From contig OY987232.1 of the NCBI GenBank assembly GCA_963920705.1, positions 17,521,942-17,585,941 of the forward strand: DNA of 64,000 nt, read 5' to 3'. Under the pieces are notes generated by a model. That model searched no databases and was not told the DNA's origin. It saw only the letters and a program-made list of their open reading frames with translations. This DNA comes from Odiellus spinosus. Its lineage: Eukaryota > Arthropoda > Arachnida > Opiliones > Phalangiidae. A program made the position numbers and the translations under genes. Every line of letters starts with the position of its first letter. Position 1 is the stretch's first letter. Below, piece after piece: positions 23,492-33,600 of this stretch.

Positions 23492-23772
23492 CAAGGAGGA
23501 TCAGAGAAGGAGAGGAAATGTGGGGACGGCGCGGTTCCTACTGCGTCGGCCTAAACTCCCACTCTGGGAGAACGGGGGTAGAGACGTTTCGTGGTAAAAT
23601 GTTGTCACGTGGGTAAAACGAATCCTTTATGAGACGCGCTAGCTAGCGACCACGTGACAACAGTTTACCTCGAGAATTTCCTATCCCCCCTTTCCACCCG
23701 AGTGGGAGGTTGGCTCTTCTCTCTCTAACTCAACGCAGCCCCACATTTCCTCTCCTTCTCTGATCCTCCTTG
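23492..23772. mobile_element. Family C MITE, copy 2 (opposite orientation)
   Basis: A 281-bp reverse-complement copy of the element at 6049, with perfect 7-bp duplication GTGGCAG (23485-23491, 23773-23779). Confidence 0.92.
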
Positions 23773-24184
23773 GTGGCAGAATGACTTGAATCTCATACAG
23801 GATTTTTTTTTTTTTTTAATTTGGATCCTGGTTCAGGCTTTTATACGTGATATATTTACGTGTCTAATGGGTAAATTTCATTTATGTTTTGCTAATATAC
23901 ATAATAGTTTTAGGTTAGGCAAGAAAATTGTAGATAATTGACCGGGTTCGTTTGATTGTATTCTAGTTCGAGGTTAGGATTTAATTTAAAATATTTAAAG
24001 CAACATTGAATATAATTAATATTTTAATCTGCCGAAAAACAAAATTTATTGGCAATATGATAACAATTAACAACGTAACAATAAACAAGAAGTAACATTA
24101 ACGACATAATAACATTTGAAACGAAGGAGATTAGAAATATTTTGTACATTTTGGGATTAAGTATTAGTCAGACAAATTAACAAT

Positions 24185-25274
24185 TTAGAAATGGTAACCA
24201 TATCCGTAAGGGCCGTGTTGGACAACGCTGTTGTAAGCCATTGGAATACCGGCTGAATTTGCAACGGAAACAAAATTGGCTCCAGTTGGAACGGAGGCGT
24301 AGGAGATAGGAGCTGGGGCTGCTGGGGCAGCCAATGGGCTTCCGTTTATGGAAGTACTGGCTGGACTCTTACTGGCATCAACTCCTGGTTCGTTGCTACT
24401 AATGGTGGCTCTGTATCCATTGGCATCCGCGACATAGCTGACGATACGTCGACGACCATCGGCGTCAGTTAGACCGTAGCTACCAATTTTGACGTCTTTG
24501 CTACCACTCTCGCGACGGAATGTGCCACCTGTTGGTTAATTAGTTTACCCATTGACTACCGCCTTAACCCTTTGAGATTCATCTTACCAGTTGCGTGTCC
24601 TTCGTTATATCCAAAATTATAGTTTCCAGCGCCCTATATGTTATTTTACAATTGAATTAGGGTTAATAAAACTGAATTTCATTTCTTAAATAATAACTTA
24701 CATCAGAAGCCGATGAAACCCTCCTTTGAAGTCTATTACTCCCTGGTCTTGTCTACCCCTCTCTGTATGGGTTAGTTTCAAAAAAGCGCGATTCGTACGT
24801 CTCCTAACGGTAGATATTTTCGGAGCGGGAGTTCGTCCAGCGAATATCTCTAGCAGCCTCGGAGTTCGTCAAAAAAACGTCGTCGTTTGTGGAGAGAGAG
24901 AATTTCCAATTTTCCGTAGACAGGGGGGATGAAGTAGGACCCCTCCGATCTCGTAAAATTGTGAATTTTACCCATACAGAGAGGAGCGCTATATGGAACA
25001 TTAGAGTAGTAGACTTCAAAGGAGGGTTTCATCGGCTTCTGCTTACATCTTGCGCGTTGAAGGTGGTACTGGAGCCTCCTTGAATAACAGGAGATGCGTA
25101 AGCAATGGCAATCATAGCGGCTAGGATTACGATCTAAATCAATTTGTTAAAGTAAATAATATTATTTAGATCAAGGCCCTAAGTAAGTCAGGTTACTTGT
25201 CTATTTTAAACATAACTTGGTTTCCGAAGAATGAAATATAATGATATGGACAAAAATCGGAGACTTACCTGCAT
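24185..25274 (-). CDS. Cuticle protein, R&R chitin-binding type, MITE at splice donor
   Basis: Four exons: 25269-25274 (Met-Gln), 25047-25133, 24588-24633 and 24185-24528, joining to 160 residues. The leader is IVILAAMIAIAYAS; the mature start ends TTFNAQD; the R&R domain is GAGNYNFGYNEGHATGGTFRR and IGSYGLTDADGRRRIVSYVA...GYRATISSNEPG. The tail is Ala/Pro-rich and ends YGYGYHF. It is a secreted cuticle component like its neighbours. A family A element (24704-25041) inserted exactly on the exon 2 donor, and its 7-bp duplication created two donor copies (ATGTAAG on the minus strand), one on each side. Using the upstream copy keeps the protein intact; using the downstream copy would add MITE sequence to the mRNA. 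Confidence 0.9.
24704..25041. mobile_element. Family A MITE, copy 5, on a splice donor
   Basis: Full-length copy with perfect duplication CTTACAT (24697-24703, 25042-25048). On the gene strand this is ATGTAAG, spanning the exon/intron junction. Confidence 0.93.
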
Positions 25275-25355
25275 GATTGCTAATTCTCGGCGTATGTTTG
25301 AAAGTTTTTATGGGATGAGAACAGCTGAAGTGAAGATTATATTAGGAAGGATTCA

Positions 25356-25364
25356 CTATTTATA
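25356..25364 (-). promoter_or_regulatory. TATA box of cuticle gene 24185-25274
   Basis: Minus-strand TATAAATAG, about 82 bp upstream of the ATG at 25274. Confidence 0.65.
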
Positions 25365-25495
25365 CCTTTTTTTTGTCATTCGCATATTTTATTTATTTCG
25401 AGAAACCACCCAAAAAAAGCCTGGTGGACCACGTGACCTTTGAATAACTTGCATTCACCAAATACCAATCACATAATTTTAAAACTCGTCTAAAC

Positions 25496-25760
25496 CAAGG
25501 AGGATTAGAGAAGGAGAGGAAATGTGGGGCAGCGTTGAGTTAGAGAGAGAAGAGCCAACCTCCCACTCGGGTGGAAAGGGGGGATAGGAAATTCTCGAGG
25601 TAAACTGTTGTCACGTGGTCGCTAGCTAGCGCGTCTCATAAAGGATTCGTTTTACCCACGCGACAACATTTTACCCCCGTTCTCCCAGAGTGGGAGTTTA
25701 GGCCGACGCAGTAGGAACCGCGCCGTCCCCACATTTCCTCTCCTTCTCTGATCCTCCTTG
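25496..25760. mobile_element. Family C MITE, copy 3
   Basis: A 265-bp copy with a short internal deletion relative to the others (the ACCACGAAACGTCT block is missing) and perfect 7-bp duplication TCTAAAC (25489-25495, 25761-25767). Confidence 0.92.
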
Positions 25761-25959
25761 TCTAAACGTACGATTAGGGTGGTTTTGTTTTAAAATATTT
25801 TGTTATATGAATACAAGAATATAAGAAGTTTTCAGAAAACCCAATATTAATAAATTATCGTTTAACTTCGTTACCCTTTTGTTCCCACCCACCAATCACC
25901 GTGAAGTTAATATACTTTAAAGGGAGGGTGAAAAAGAAATTGAAGGATTGACTCTGAAT

Positions 25960-26470
25960 TGGATAAAATCAAATTTTCTGATGTAGGCCTATATTTTATC
26001 TTTGATTAAAAATAGATTAATTTTCATTCGAGTTAACTTATTCGAAGATAAAGTAAAACACCATAATCCATATCCGTTTTTATCCAAAAATGGCAACTTT
26101 ATACGTTCGGATAAAAATTTAATTCAAAATTTATTTTCCGTGAAAAATAAGGAATAAAAAGATGATTTAAAATCTTATCGTTTTATTTCTATTCTTCGAA
26201 TTAAAAGTCAATTTGAAATATTGTTTCTTATATTTTCGACTAATTCTGGAAACGCCAATGTTTCTTATCCATCGTTATACGTTTAAAAACGAGTAATTTG
26301 TAGATAGATAAAGCGCCAAATTTCTTATCTTCGGGTAAACCTTAGAAGTTAAACAAATAAATTTGCGTAAAATAAATGTAAGAAATTCAAATTACAATTC
26401 GAAGGAAATAAATTAATTTTTCAGTATTATTTTTCACGAAAATATTTTTTAATTTTTTTATTCAATTATT
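25960..26470. mobile_element. Family I repeat, inverted relative of 62582-63115
   Basis: Shares GATAAAATC...ATAGATT, TTTTTATCCAAAAATGGC, TCGGATAAAAATTTAATTC and AAACGAGTAATTTGTAGATAG blocks in opposite order and orientation with the copy at 62582. Termini are not clear here. No coding potential. Confidence 0.6.
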
Positions 26471-26866
26471 TAAATTAATTTAAGATGTTCTTCTTCACCT
26501 TCCATTTAAGTTATTTAGTTAACTTAACTATTATTATTATTTCCAACCCTCCCTAGCGTCTAACTCTTCAGAAAAATACCATCGTAAAAGATGTTTCAAT
26601 TTCGTTTTCAAAAATCCGGGCGACGAGTTTTCTATAACCTTGATCTACTTAAACTTTTTGGGTGTGGTTCCTTTCCAAGCCCTTATACGTAGCGAGTTCT
26701 TCTTAAAGCCTTTAGGAACTAATAAACCTTGAGATTTAAAAACAGGGTTTTTTTTTTATTTCAAGAAAGTGTTCGCAATTATAAAAGAAAAAAAAAAAAA
26801 AACTCCCTTTAATTAATTAAATTATAAATTAATTTACATAAATTAAAAATGCAATATTATTTTAAA
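26471..26866. other. Intergenic, no gene recognised
   Basis: AT-rich with poly-T/poly-A runs (about 26747 and 26789). A degenerate family B left arm (GGAGAATGCAAGTGAACAAGTG) begins at about 26868. Confidence 0.4.
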
Positions 26867-26913
26867 TGGAGAATGCAAGTGAACAAGTGTATGTTTATCT
26901 ATTCCTTATTTAA

Positions 26914-27387
26914 ATAGAGAATGAAAGGCCGAAACAATCTATTTTTAATCGATTAAGAATGCTAAAATAATGAGAAAAACAATAATATAACTCACCAAAA
27001 ATATTTCCTTATTTTTTAATCAATTTCCAAAGTTTCGATGCTAAGCCTTGGCTGCCTAGCTCGGTGAACTAGGCTAGCACGATCTGTATTTTTTTTTTTT
27101 TTTTAATATTCGCGGCTGTTCATGTCACCAATCACGAGCGAGTACGCGTATTTTAAAAATACGCGTACTCTCTCGTGATTGGCGACTAGATCAGACGGGA
27201 ATATTAAAAAAAAACGGCTCGTGCTCGCCTAGTTCGCCGAGCTAGGCAGCCAAGGCTTAGCATCGGAACTTTGGAAATTGATTATAAAATAAGGAAATAT
27301 TTTTGGTGAGTTATATTATTATTTTTCTCATTATTTTAGCATTCTTAATCGATTAAAAATAGGTTGTTTCGGCCTTTCATTCTCCCT
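26914..27387. mobile_element. Family O fold-back element
   Basis: A 474-bp near-perfect inverted repeat with ends GAGAATGAAAGGCCGAAACA and complement, flanked by TTAA. It sits inside the TTTAAATAGG motif of a family B remnant. The long inner arms (CTAAGCCTTGGCTGCCTAGC) flank a GC-rich loop with ATACGCGTACTC. Like family B, its arms carry an outward donor-like GGTGAGTT. It is probably moved by the same class of TTAA-specific transposase. Confidence 0.82.
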
Positions 27388-27942
27388 TTAAGGAATTTCT
27401 AATATATATCGAACCATTCAAAACCTTTAAGAAGATATTATAATCAGTTAATTTTGGAAAAAATGTTGGGAACTCCCCAGATGGGTGGATTTTGTCATTC
27501 TTTGGCGACTCTTTTTGTTAAAAAAATCTGTAAAATTATCTTCCCTTGTAACCTTGAAAGTTTTTCATATTTTTACCGTTTAAGGTATTCAAGTTTAACT
27601 ACCATAATCTTCTGTTATTCATATTTTCCCAGATGTTATTATTAACACGAATTTAAATCTAATATATAACGAGAAATATATGTTGGAGGCAATTAAGTCT
27701 GAATGTGTCTAGTAAGAGCGAAATTTATTAGGGATAGTGAGGACATCTTTCGTAATGATTTCTACTATTTTTTATTATATTTAAAGGGAAACTTGAATCT
27801 AAAATTGAATTTTGAATTTATTTTCGGCATCACGATGCCCAAAAACCTATTCCCAAATTTTTACAGAATTTTTAGAGACAAAGATTTAGTTTTTTAATTT
27901 ATTTTAAGACACCATACGTACAACAAATCAGTTTGATATTAA
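27388..27942. other. 3' flank of the serpin gene
   Basis: Short open frames on the plus strand have no similarity I recognise. A family N tip (TTTAAAGGGAAACTTG) lies at about 27778-27793 without a visible partner. Confidence 0.4.
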
Positions 27943-29181
27943 TTAATGCTCGTTTTTGTTGAATGGTGCGGATTGAGTGTAGCGACCCATAAAAAGAACG
28001 CTGTTGGTTGGGTGGTGTTTAATAATGAACAAGAAAGGGTGGGTAATCCTTAACAATCGAACTCCAAAACGATCTGGACGACCCATTCTTGTTTCAATTA
28101 CAACACCAGTAGCTGCGGCAGCCTTGCTTCCTTCTTGGGTGACCTCGATGACCGCCTTTTGAAAGACGTCGGTAACCTTAAGGTTTTTCGCGATTCCACT
28201 TAGGTCAGCGTGGTCGGTGAAGACTTCTTTAACGCCAAGACGAACCAAGAGCTCAACTAAATCCAAATCGCTCGAGATCTGGAACTTGGGCATGATAAGA
28301 GATATATTGGTTGGCTTCATTTTCATCACGGCTTGTTGAATCTTTTCCCCGGATAGAGATTCCTCCAATTCAACCAAAGTGGTACCTTGACTTGGCAAAA
28401 GAACTAACATACTGACTTCGTCTCCTTTGTAAGGTAGTTCGATAATCTCTGCTTTCAATTCTTGCGAATCGACGAATCGGAAGGCTTCTTTTTCGATTCT
28501 CATCATCCTAGTAGTCGCGCTTTTACTGTCGGCTGGAATTACGTCATCGTTGTTAAGGAATCCTCCTTCGACTGTACGATTCTCGAACTGAGTTTTCCAA
28601 GTCCCCTTGAAGAAGATTGCGTTCAATAAAATAGCCGCCGTGTCTTCGCTCGGGGTTTCTTTCAACAATTCTTTGATGAGGTTTTCGGTCTTCTCAGCCA
28701 CATATTTGTTAATTTCATCCTTTGCCGTTGAAAGTTTCAAAACTTTGGCTTCGGCGAGGAATACTTCGCTTACTTTGCTTCGGAATTGATCGAGTACTGT
28801 GAAATTTTCCTTGATCCAGATGGAATTGGCGGTGGACAGAGAGTAATTACCGTCCCCTTTGAGAGCTCCGAGAACCTTTTTGTATCCATCTTCTAGCGTC
28901 TCAGTACGAAGTTGTCCGTATTCGAGGGCCGATTGAAGTTCTTGCGCGGACTTTCCCTTGGATCCTTGTAAGAGTAGGGCCAAAACCGTGGACACGCTGA
29001 AACCAGAGACTACCATGTTCTCTCTGGGTTTAACGAGTTGTTTGTAGAGTTTTAGGGAAAATTCGTGATTCGATTTGGCCAGACCTTGAACCGATTGATC
29101 CAGGGTGAAGTTTTGGGCTCCATCGGCGTAGAAATAGCACGACAGCAAAAGGGTTAGAGTAATTGCGATTCTACAGATCAT
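27943..29181 (-). CDS. Secreted serpin, predicted inhibitory, P1 Arg
   Basis: An intronless 412-residue serpin of normal family length. Residues 1 to about 22 form a signal peptide (MICRIAITLTLLLSCYFYA), so it acts outside the cell. Family landmarks in order are FSVSTVLALLLQGSKGKSAQ, ANSIWIKENF, LLNAIFFKGTWKTQF, MLVLLPSQG, the hinge EGSKAAAATG at 350-359, and the C-terminal HPFLFIIK. The small-residue hinge fits an inhibitory serpin that traps a serine protease by loop insertion. Counting from the hinge, the predicted scissile bond is Arg365-Met366, implying trypsin-like targets such as clotting, immune or cuticle-processing proteases. Four N-glycosylation sequons are visible (NFT, NYS, NRT, NIS). 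A TATA box lies about 52 bp upstream. No break is seen. Residues after P1' (MGRPDRFGVRLL) are unusually basic. Confidence 0.95.
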   Translation of the reverse strand: MICRIAITLTLLLSCYFYADGAQNFTLDQSVQGLAKSNHEFSLKLYKQLVKPRENMVVSGFSVSTVLALLLQGSKGKSAQELQSALEYGQLRTETLEDGYKKVLGALKGDGNYSLSTANSIWIKENFTVLDQFRSKVSEVFLAEAKVLKLSTAKDEINKYVAEKTENLIKELLKETPSEDTAAILLNAIFFKGTWKTQFENRTVEGGFLNNDDVIPADSKSATTRMMRIEKEAFRFVDSQELKAEIIELPYKGDEVSMLVLLPSQGTTLVELEESLSGEKIQQAVMKMKPTNISLIMPKFQISSDLDLVELLVRLGVKEVFTDHADLSGIAKNLKVTDVFQKAVIEVTQEGSKAAAATGVVIETRMGRPDRFGVRLLRITHPFLFIIKHHPTNSVLFMGRYTQSAPFNKNEH

Positions 29182-29232
29182 CGTGAAGTTTGAAGTTTTC
29201 TTCCTAGAGTGTTTAGGTTTTTGATTACGAGT

Positions 29233-29242
29233 TTTATTTATA
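29233..29242 (-). promoter_or_regulatory. TATA box of the serpin gene
   Basis: Minus-strand TATAAATAAA, 52 bp upstream of the start codon. Confidence 0.6.
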
Positions 29243-29419
29243 GCACATTTTTTATCTTTAGCTGAAATACAAAAACTTATTTAATGATATCTGTGTTATT
29301 GATAAAATACGATGTGAAACCAAACAGGTGTTTCATACTACAGTTACGTGTTAGAATTTCTTAGTTGTAAAATTTAATTCTGATAACAGATACTTATTTT
29401 TAATTAAAGGGATATTTCT

Positions 29420-29835
29420 GAAGCTGGCAGGGAATTTGAAAATTGGAACAAAAGGTCATGGAAAAGTCAGGGAATTTTGAAATTGGACCTAAAGGTCAGG
29501 GAAAAGTTAGAGAATTTGAAAATTGGCCCCAAATGGTCAGGGAAAAGTTAGGGAATTTGGATATTGACCCAAAAGGTCAGGGAGAAGTTAGGGAATTTGG
29601 ATATTGACCCAAAAGGTCAGGGAGAAGTTAGGGAATTTGGATATTGACCCAAAAGGTCAGGGAGAAGTTAGGGAATTTGGAAATTCACCCAAAAGGTCAG
29701 GGAGAAGTTAGGGAATTTGGATATTGACCCAAAAGGTCAGGGAGAAGTTAGGGAATTTGGAAATTGATCCAGAATATCAGGGAAAAGTCAGGGAATTTGG
29801 AAATTGGCCCAAAAGATCAGGGAAAAGTCCCAAAT
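29420..29835. repeat. About 40-bp TCAGGGAA minisatellite (family F)
   Basis: About ten units of the form GGTCAGGGARAAGTTAGGGA followed by ATTTGGATATTGACCCAAAA. Related arrays with other periods lie at 36957-37345 and 56845-57480, and fragments at about 52808-52850 and 53017-53060. The open frame crossing it is a shadow. Confidence 0.9.
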
Positions 29836-29855
29836 GGGGCGTTGTTTACTGTTAT

Positions 29856-30273
29856 CAGAGGTATATAATAACCCCCTTCGGGGGGAAGTATGAAAGCCCC
29901 TATACTACCAATGCTAAAAATCACGAACAACAAGAGCCCGCTGCTGACTATCTAGGCCACTAGCTCGCGCTGGACTTCTCAATGTCGCTACTCTAGTAAA
30001 TGGTCTTTGTATAAACAAGACGGCTCGATTTGTGTTTAGAACTTCCTGTCTCGGGAGTCAGGCTGTCTGTTAAAATGGAGTCGAAGGTTGACTTCGGCTC
30101 GCGAGTTCCGGAAGTACGCGTAGGGAAAATTTAGTGAGGTTCAAAATGGTGTAACTATTTTTTGGGAGTAAAGCGGTGTGTCGATCCGCCGCGATTTACG
30201 CCGGGCACTCGTTGTTCGTCGATTTTGCCTACCTTTCATACTTCCCCCCGAAGGGGGTTATTATATACCTCTG
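29856..30273. mobile_element. Family E MITE, copy 1
   Basis: A 418-bp element with about 41-bp inverted ends starting CAGAGGTATATAATAACCCC. Each end contains its own small hairpin (CCCCCTTCGGGGGG). The hAT-like CAGAGGT tips suggest that superfamily, but no 8-bp duplication is visible. About 98% alike to the copy at 63292. Confidence 0.88.
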
Positions 30274-30660
30274 CCTTAATGGAACTCTCCTATACGATTC
30301 TTAAATCCCCTTTAAAGTCACCTTCTTTTCATAGTTAGCAGACGACGTTGACCATAGCAAATTGTACATTCAAATCTAGGCTGTACATAAGGGAAAATCA
30401 TTTTAAAGGGGCAAATGAGGATATTTTGAAAATTATATTAAATGAAGAAACACGTGTAGATGTAGTTAAGTTTTTATTGTTTTAAAAAGTTACTATGCAA
30501 GTACAAGTGCAGCAGATATTTCAAGTTATAAAGCTAAGGAAAAAAGTTTATAATATTTTGCTAATTGTCATACTTATAGAAGATAAGTTATATACTCATG
30601 ATATTATATAAAAAAAGGGGTTAAAAGCCAAATGGTCTTCGTCCATTTTAGTCCACAAAT
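30274..30660. other. 3' flank of the receptor gene
   Basis: AT-rich, no gene recognised; likely holds the 3' UTR of the gene ending at 30661. Confidence 0.4.
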
Positions 30661-33600
30661 TCAATCCATGTAATACGATATTATGAATTCGAATATAACC
30701 GTTAAAGTTGATATCAATTGTCCGTAAAGGAATAACTTAAAGATGGGAATGGTTTCCTTTAATGTTATCGGGTTGGTGTCTGTCGTTTGAGGATGCCACA
30801 AAACTGATTCAACGTGAAAATTAACTTCACCTTCGAAAGAATCCAGCCATTTATTTTCCATAACAGATTGAGTGCTGTGAATTTAATATAAATGCGAATA
30901 TTAACTTGATTATATACAATTAGATCAGAAGCCGATGAAACCCTCCTTTGAAGTCTATTACTCCCGGGTCTTGTCTACCCCTCTCTGTATGGGTTAGTTT
31001 CAAAAAGCGCGATTCGTACGCCTACTAACGGTAGATATTTTCGGAGCGGGAGCTCGTCGAGCGAATATCTCTAGGAGCCTTAGAGTTCGTCAAAAAAACG
31101 TCGTCGTTTGTGGAGAGAGAGAATTTCCAATTTTCCGTAAACAGGGGGGTATGAAGTAGGACCCCTCCGATCTCGTAAAATTGGGAATTTTACCAGAAGC
31201 CGATGAAACCCTCCTTTGAAGTCTACTACTCTAATGTTCCATATAGCTCTCCTCTCTGTATGGGTAAAATTCCCAATTTTACGAGATCTGAGGGGTCCTA
31301 CTTCATACCCCCCTGTTTACGGAAAATTGGAAATTCTCTCTCTCCACAAACGACGACGTTTTTTTGACGAACTCGAAGGCTCCTAGAGATATTCGCTGGA
31401 CGAACTCCAGCTCCGAAAATATCTACTGTTAGGAGGCGTACAAATCGCGCTTTTTGAAACTAACCCATACAGAGAGGGGTAGACAAGACCCGGAAGTAAT
31501 AGACTTCAAAGGAGGGTTTCATCGGCTTCTGCTAAATGTCATACTTACATGAAATCATGCATCTTTCCGAATAGTTTATCTTTTGCAATTTCGAATGACA
31601 TCGGATGAACGAGGTATAATTCTTTAATTGGCTTCGATAGGTATAAGGGTGGTATATCTGCCTTTTTGAAAAAATCCTGTATGACGCAAACACCGATAGC
31701 TCGATAAATTACGAATTCCAGGAAGAAAATAACCTCGTTTTGTTTGATTTGTTTATAAAAGTCCGACTCAATCATATCAATATGATCGATACGTTCCATC
31801 TTATCAATTAAGTATTTGAATTTTGCGTCTCTTGATGACTGAAAAACATGAATTTTCATATTTATTAGCAGCATCTTACACCATAGTTTTTGAAATTGTT
31901 ATTCTAGTAGGATATGAGGCAACCTAACCTATTTTTTTTATCGATTACTTATCGTTTAAAGAAACCTTATCCACCAATAAAATAATTTACAAACAAATAT
32001 TAAACTAGAAATAAATTTAAAACTTACCCTGAAAATAGGCTTAGCTGGATTCATGGAGATCCTGAATTTCAACGCATTTGATGGGTCAGCGACCAATAAG
32101 CAAAGGTCGGTCGTTAAGGCGAGATCTTAAGGTGATACTTCCAATTAAATTCGATTGGTCGCTGACCCTTCAATGAGAAGAAATTCCGAATCTCCATGAA
32201 TCCCGCTAAGCCTAAAGTTTAATATTTGTTTGGTCAATTAGGCCTACTTAAACGAAAAGTTATTGATAGATACTTACCATTATTTGAAGAATTCGTTCTT
32301 CCGATTGTCCATCTATGCATCTGGGCTGCCACGGAGATCCTGGAATAATTTCATTGACGTCTTTGATGTGATTGTAAGCCACGAAAGAATAATTCGATTT
32401 CATTTCGCCCCCCAGTTCGCTAACTATTACAACACACGCTAGGATCCAAACTCCGCAAATTATCCGTTGACTAATTCGTGTCGAAATGATTCCGAAAGCT
32501 AGGAAATAATTCATTCAAATATGAAATCATCTTGAATATTAGCAGAAGCCGATGAAACCCTCCTTTAAAGTCTATTACTCCCGGGTCTTTTCTACCCCTC
32601 TCTGTATGGGTTATTCTCAAAAGGCGCGATTCGTACGCCTCCTAACGGTAGATATTTTCGGAGCGGGAGTTCGTCGAGCGAATATCTCTAGCAGCCTTGG
32701 AGTTCGTCCAAAAACGTCGTCGGTTTGTGGAGAGAGAGAATTTCCAATTTTCCGTAGAGAGGGGGGGATGAAGTAGGACCCCTCCGATCTCGTAAAATTG
32801 GGAATTTTACCCATACAGAGAGGAGTGCTATATGGAACATTGGAGTAGTAGACTTCAAAGGAGGGTTTCATCGGCTTCTGGTGTGACTTACGTTCGAAAA
32901 AGAAAATCATTGTAGAGTCCCACACGTGTTTGAAAAAATCACAAATTAATTTCATCTTTGGTATTTTTTTCTTTGACGTTTTGTTGCAAAATTCCGAAAA
33001 TGAAAGTAGAAAAGATACGGCCATTATCGATAGAAGTATTCCAAGCCAAGTCTGAGGAAATTTATTTTAAATAGATTTTAGATTTCAATCTTTCGTGCGG
33101 ATGCAGAAGCCGATGAAACCCTCCTTTGAAGTCTACTACTCTAATGTTCGATATAGCGCTCCTCTCTGTATGGGTAATATTCCCAATTTTACGAGATCGG
33201 AGGGGTCCTACTTCATACCCCCCTGTCTACGGAAAATTGGAAATTCTCTCTCTCCATAAACGACGACGTTTTTTTGACGAACTCCGAGGCTGCTAGAGAT
33301 ATTCGCTCCACGAACTCCCGCTCCGAAAATATCTACCGTTAGGAGGCGTACGAATCGCGCTTTTTGAAACTAACCCATACAGAGAGGGGTAGACAAGACC
33401 CGGGAGTAATAGACTTCAAAGGAGGGTTTCATCGGCTTCTGGTGGATGTTTATATCCGACGAAGTTGTGGTTACCGTATCCTTATAATAAGACGGTAGTA
33501 AAGGGTTATTGGCGTTTATAATTCTTTAAATTCTTACCCATTTGTCCGCGAGATCAATTTCAAATGATGTAACTGATATTGACTGTGGTGTGTTCGCTAG

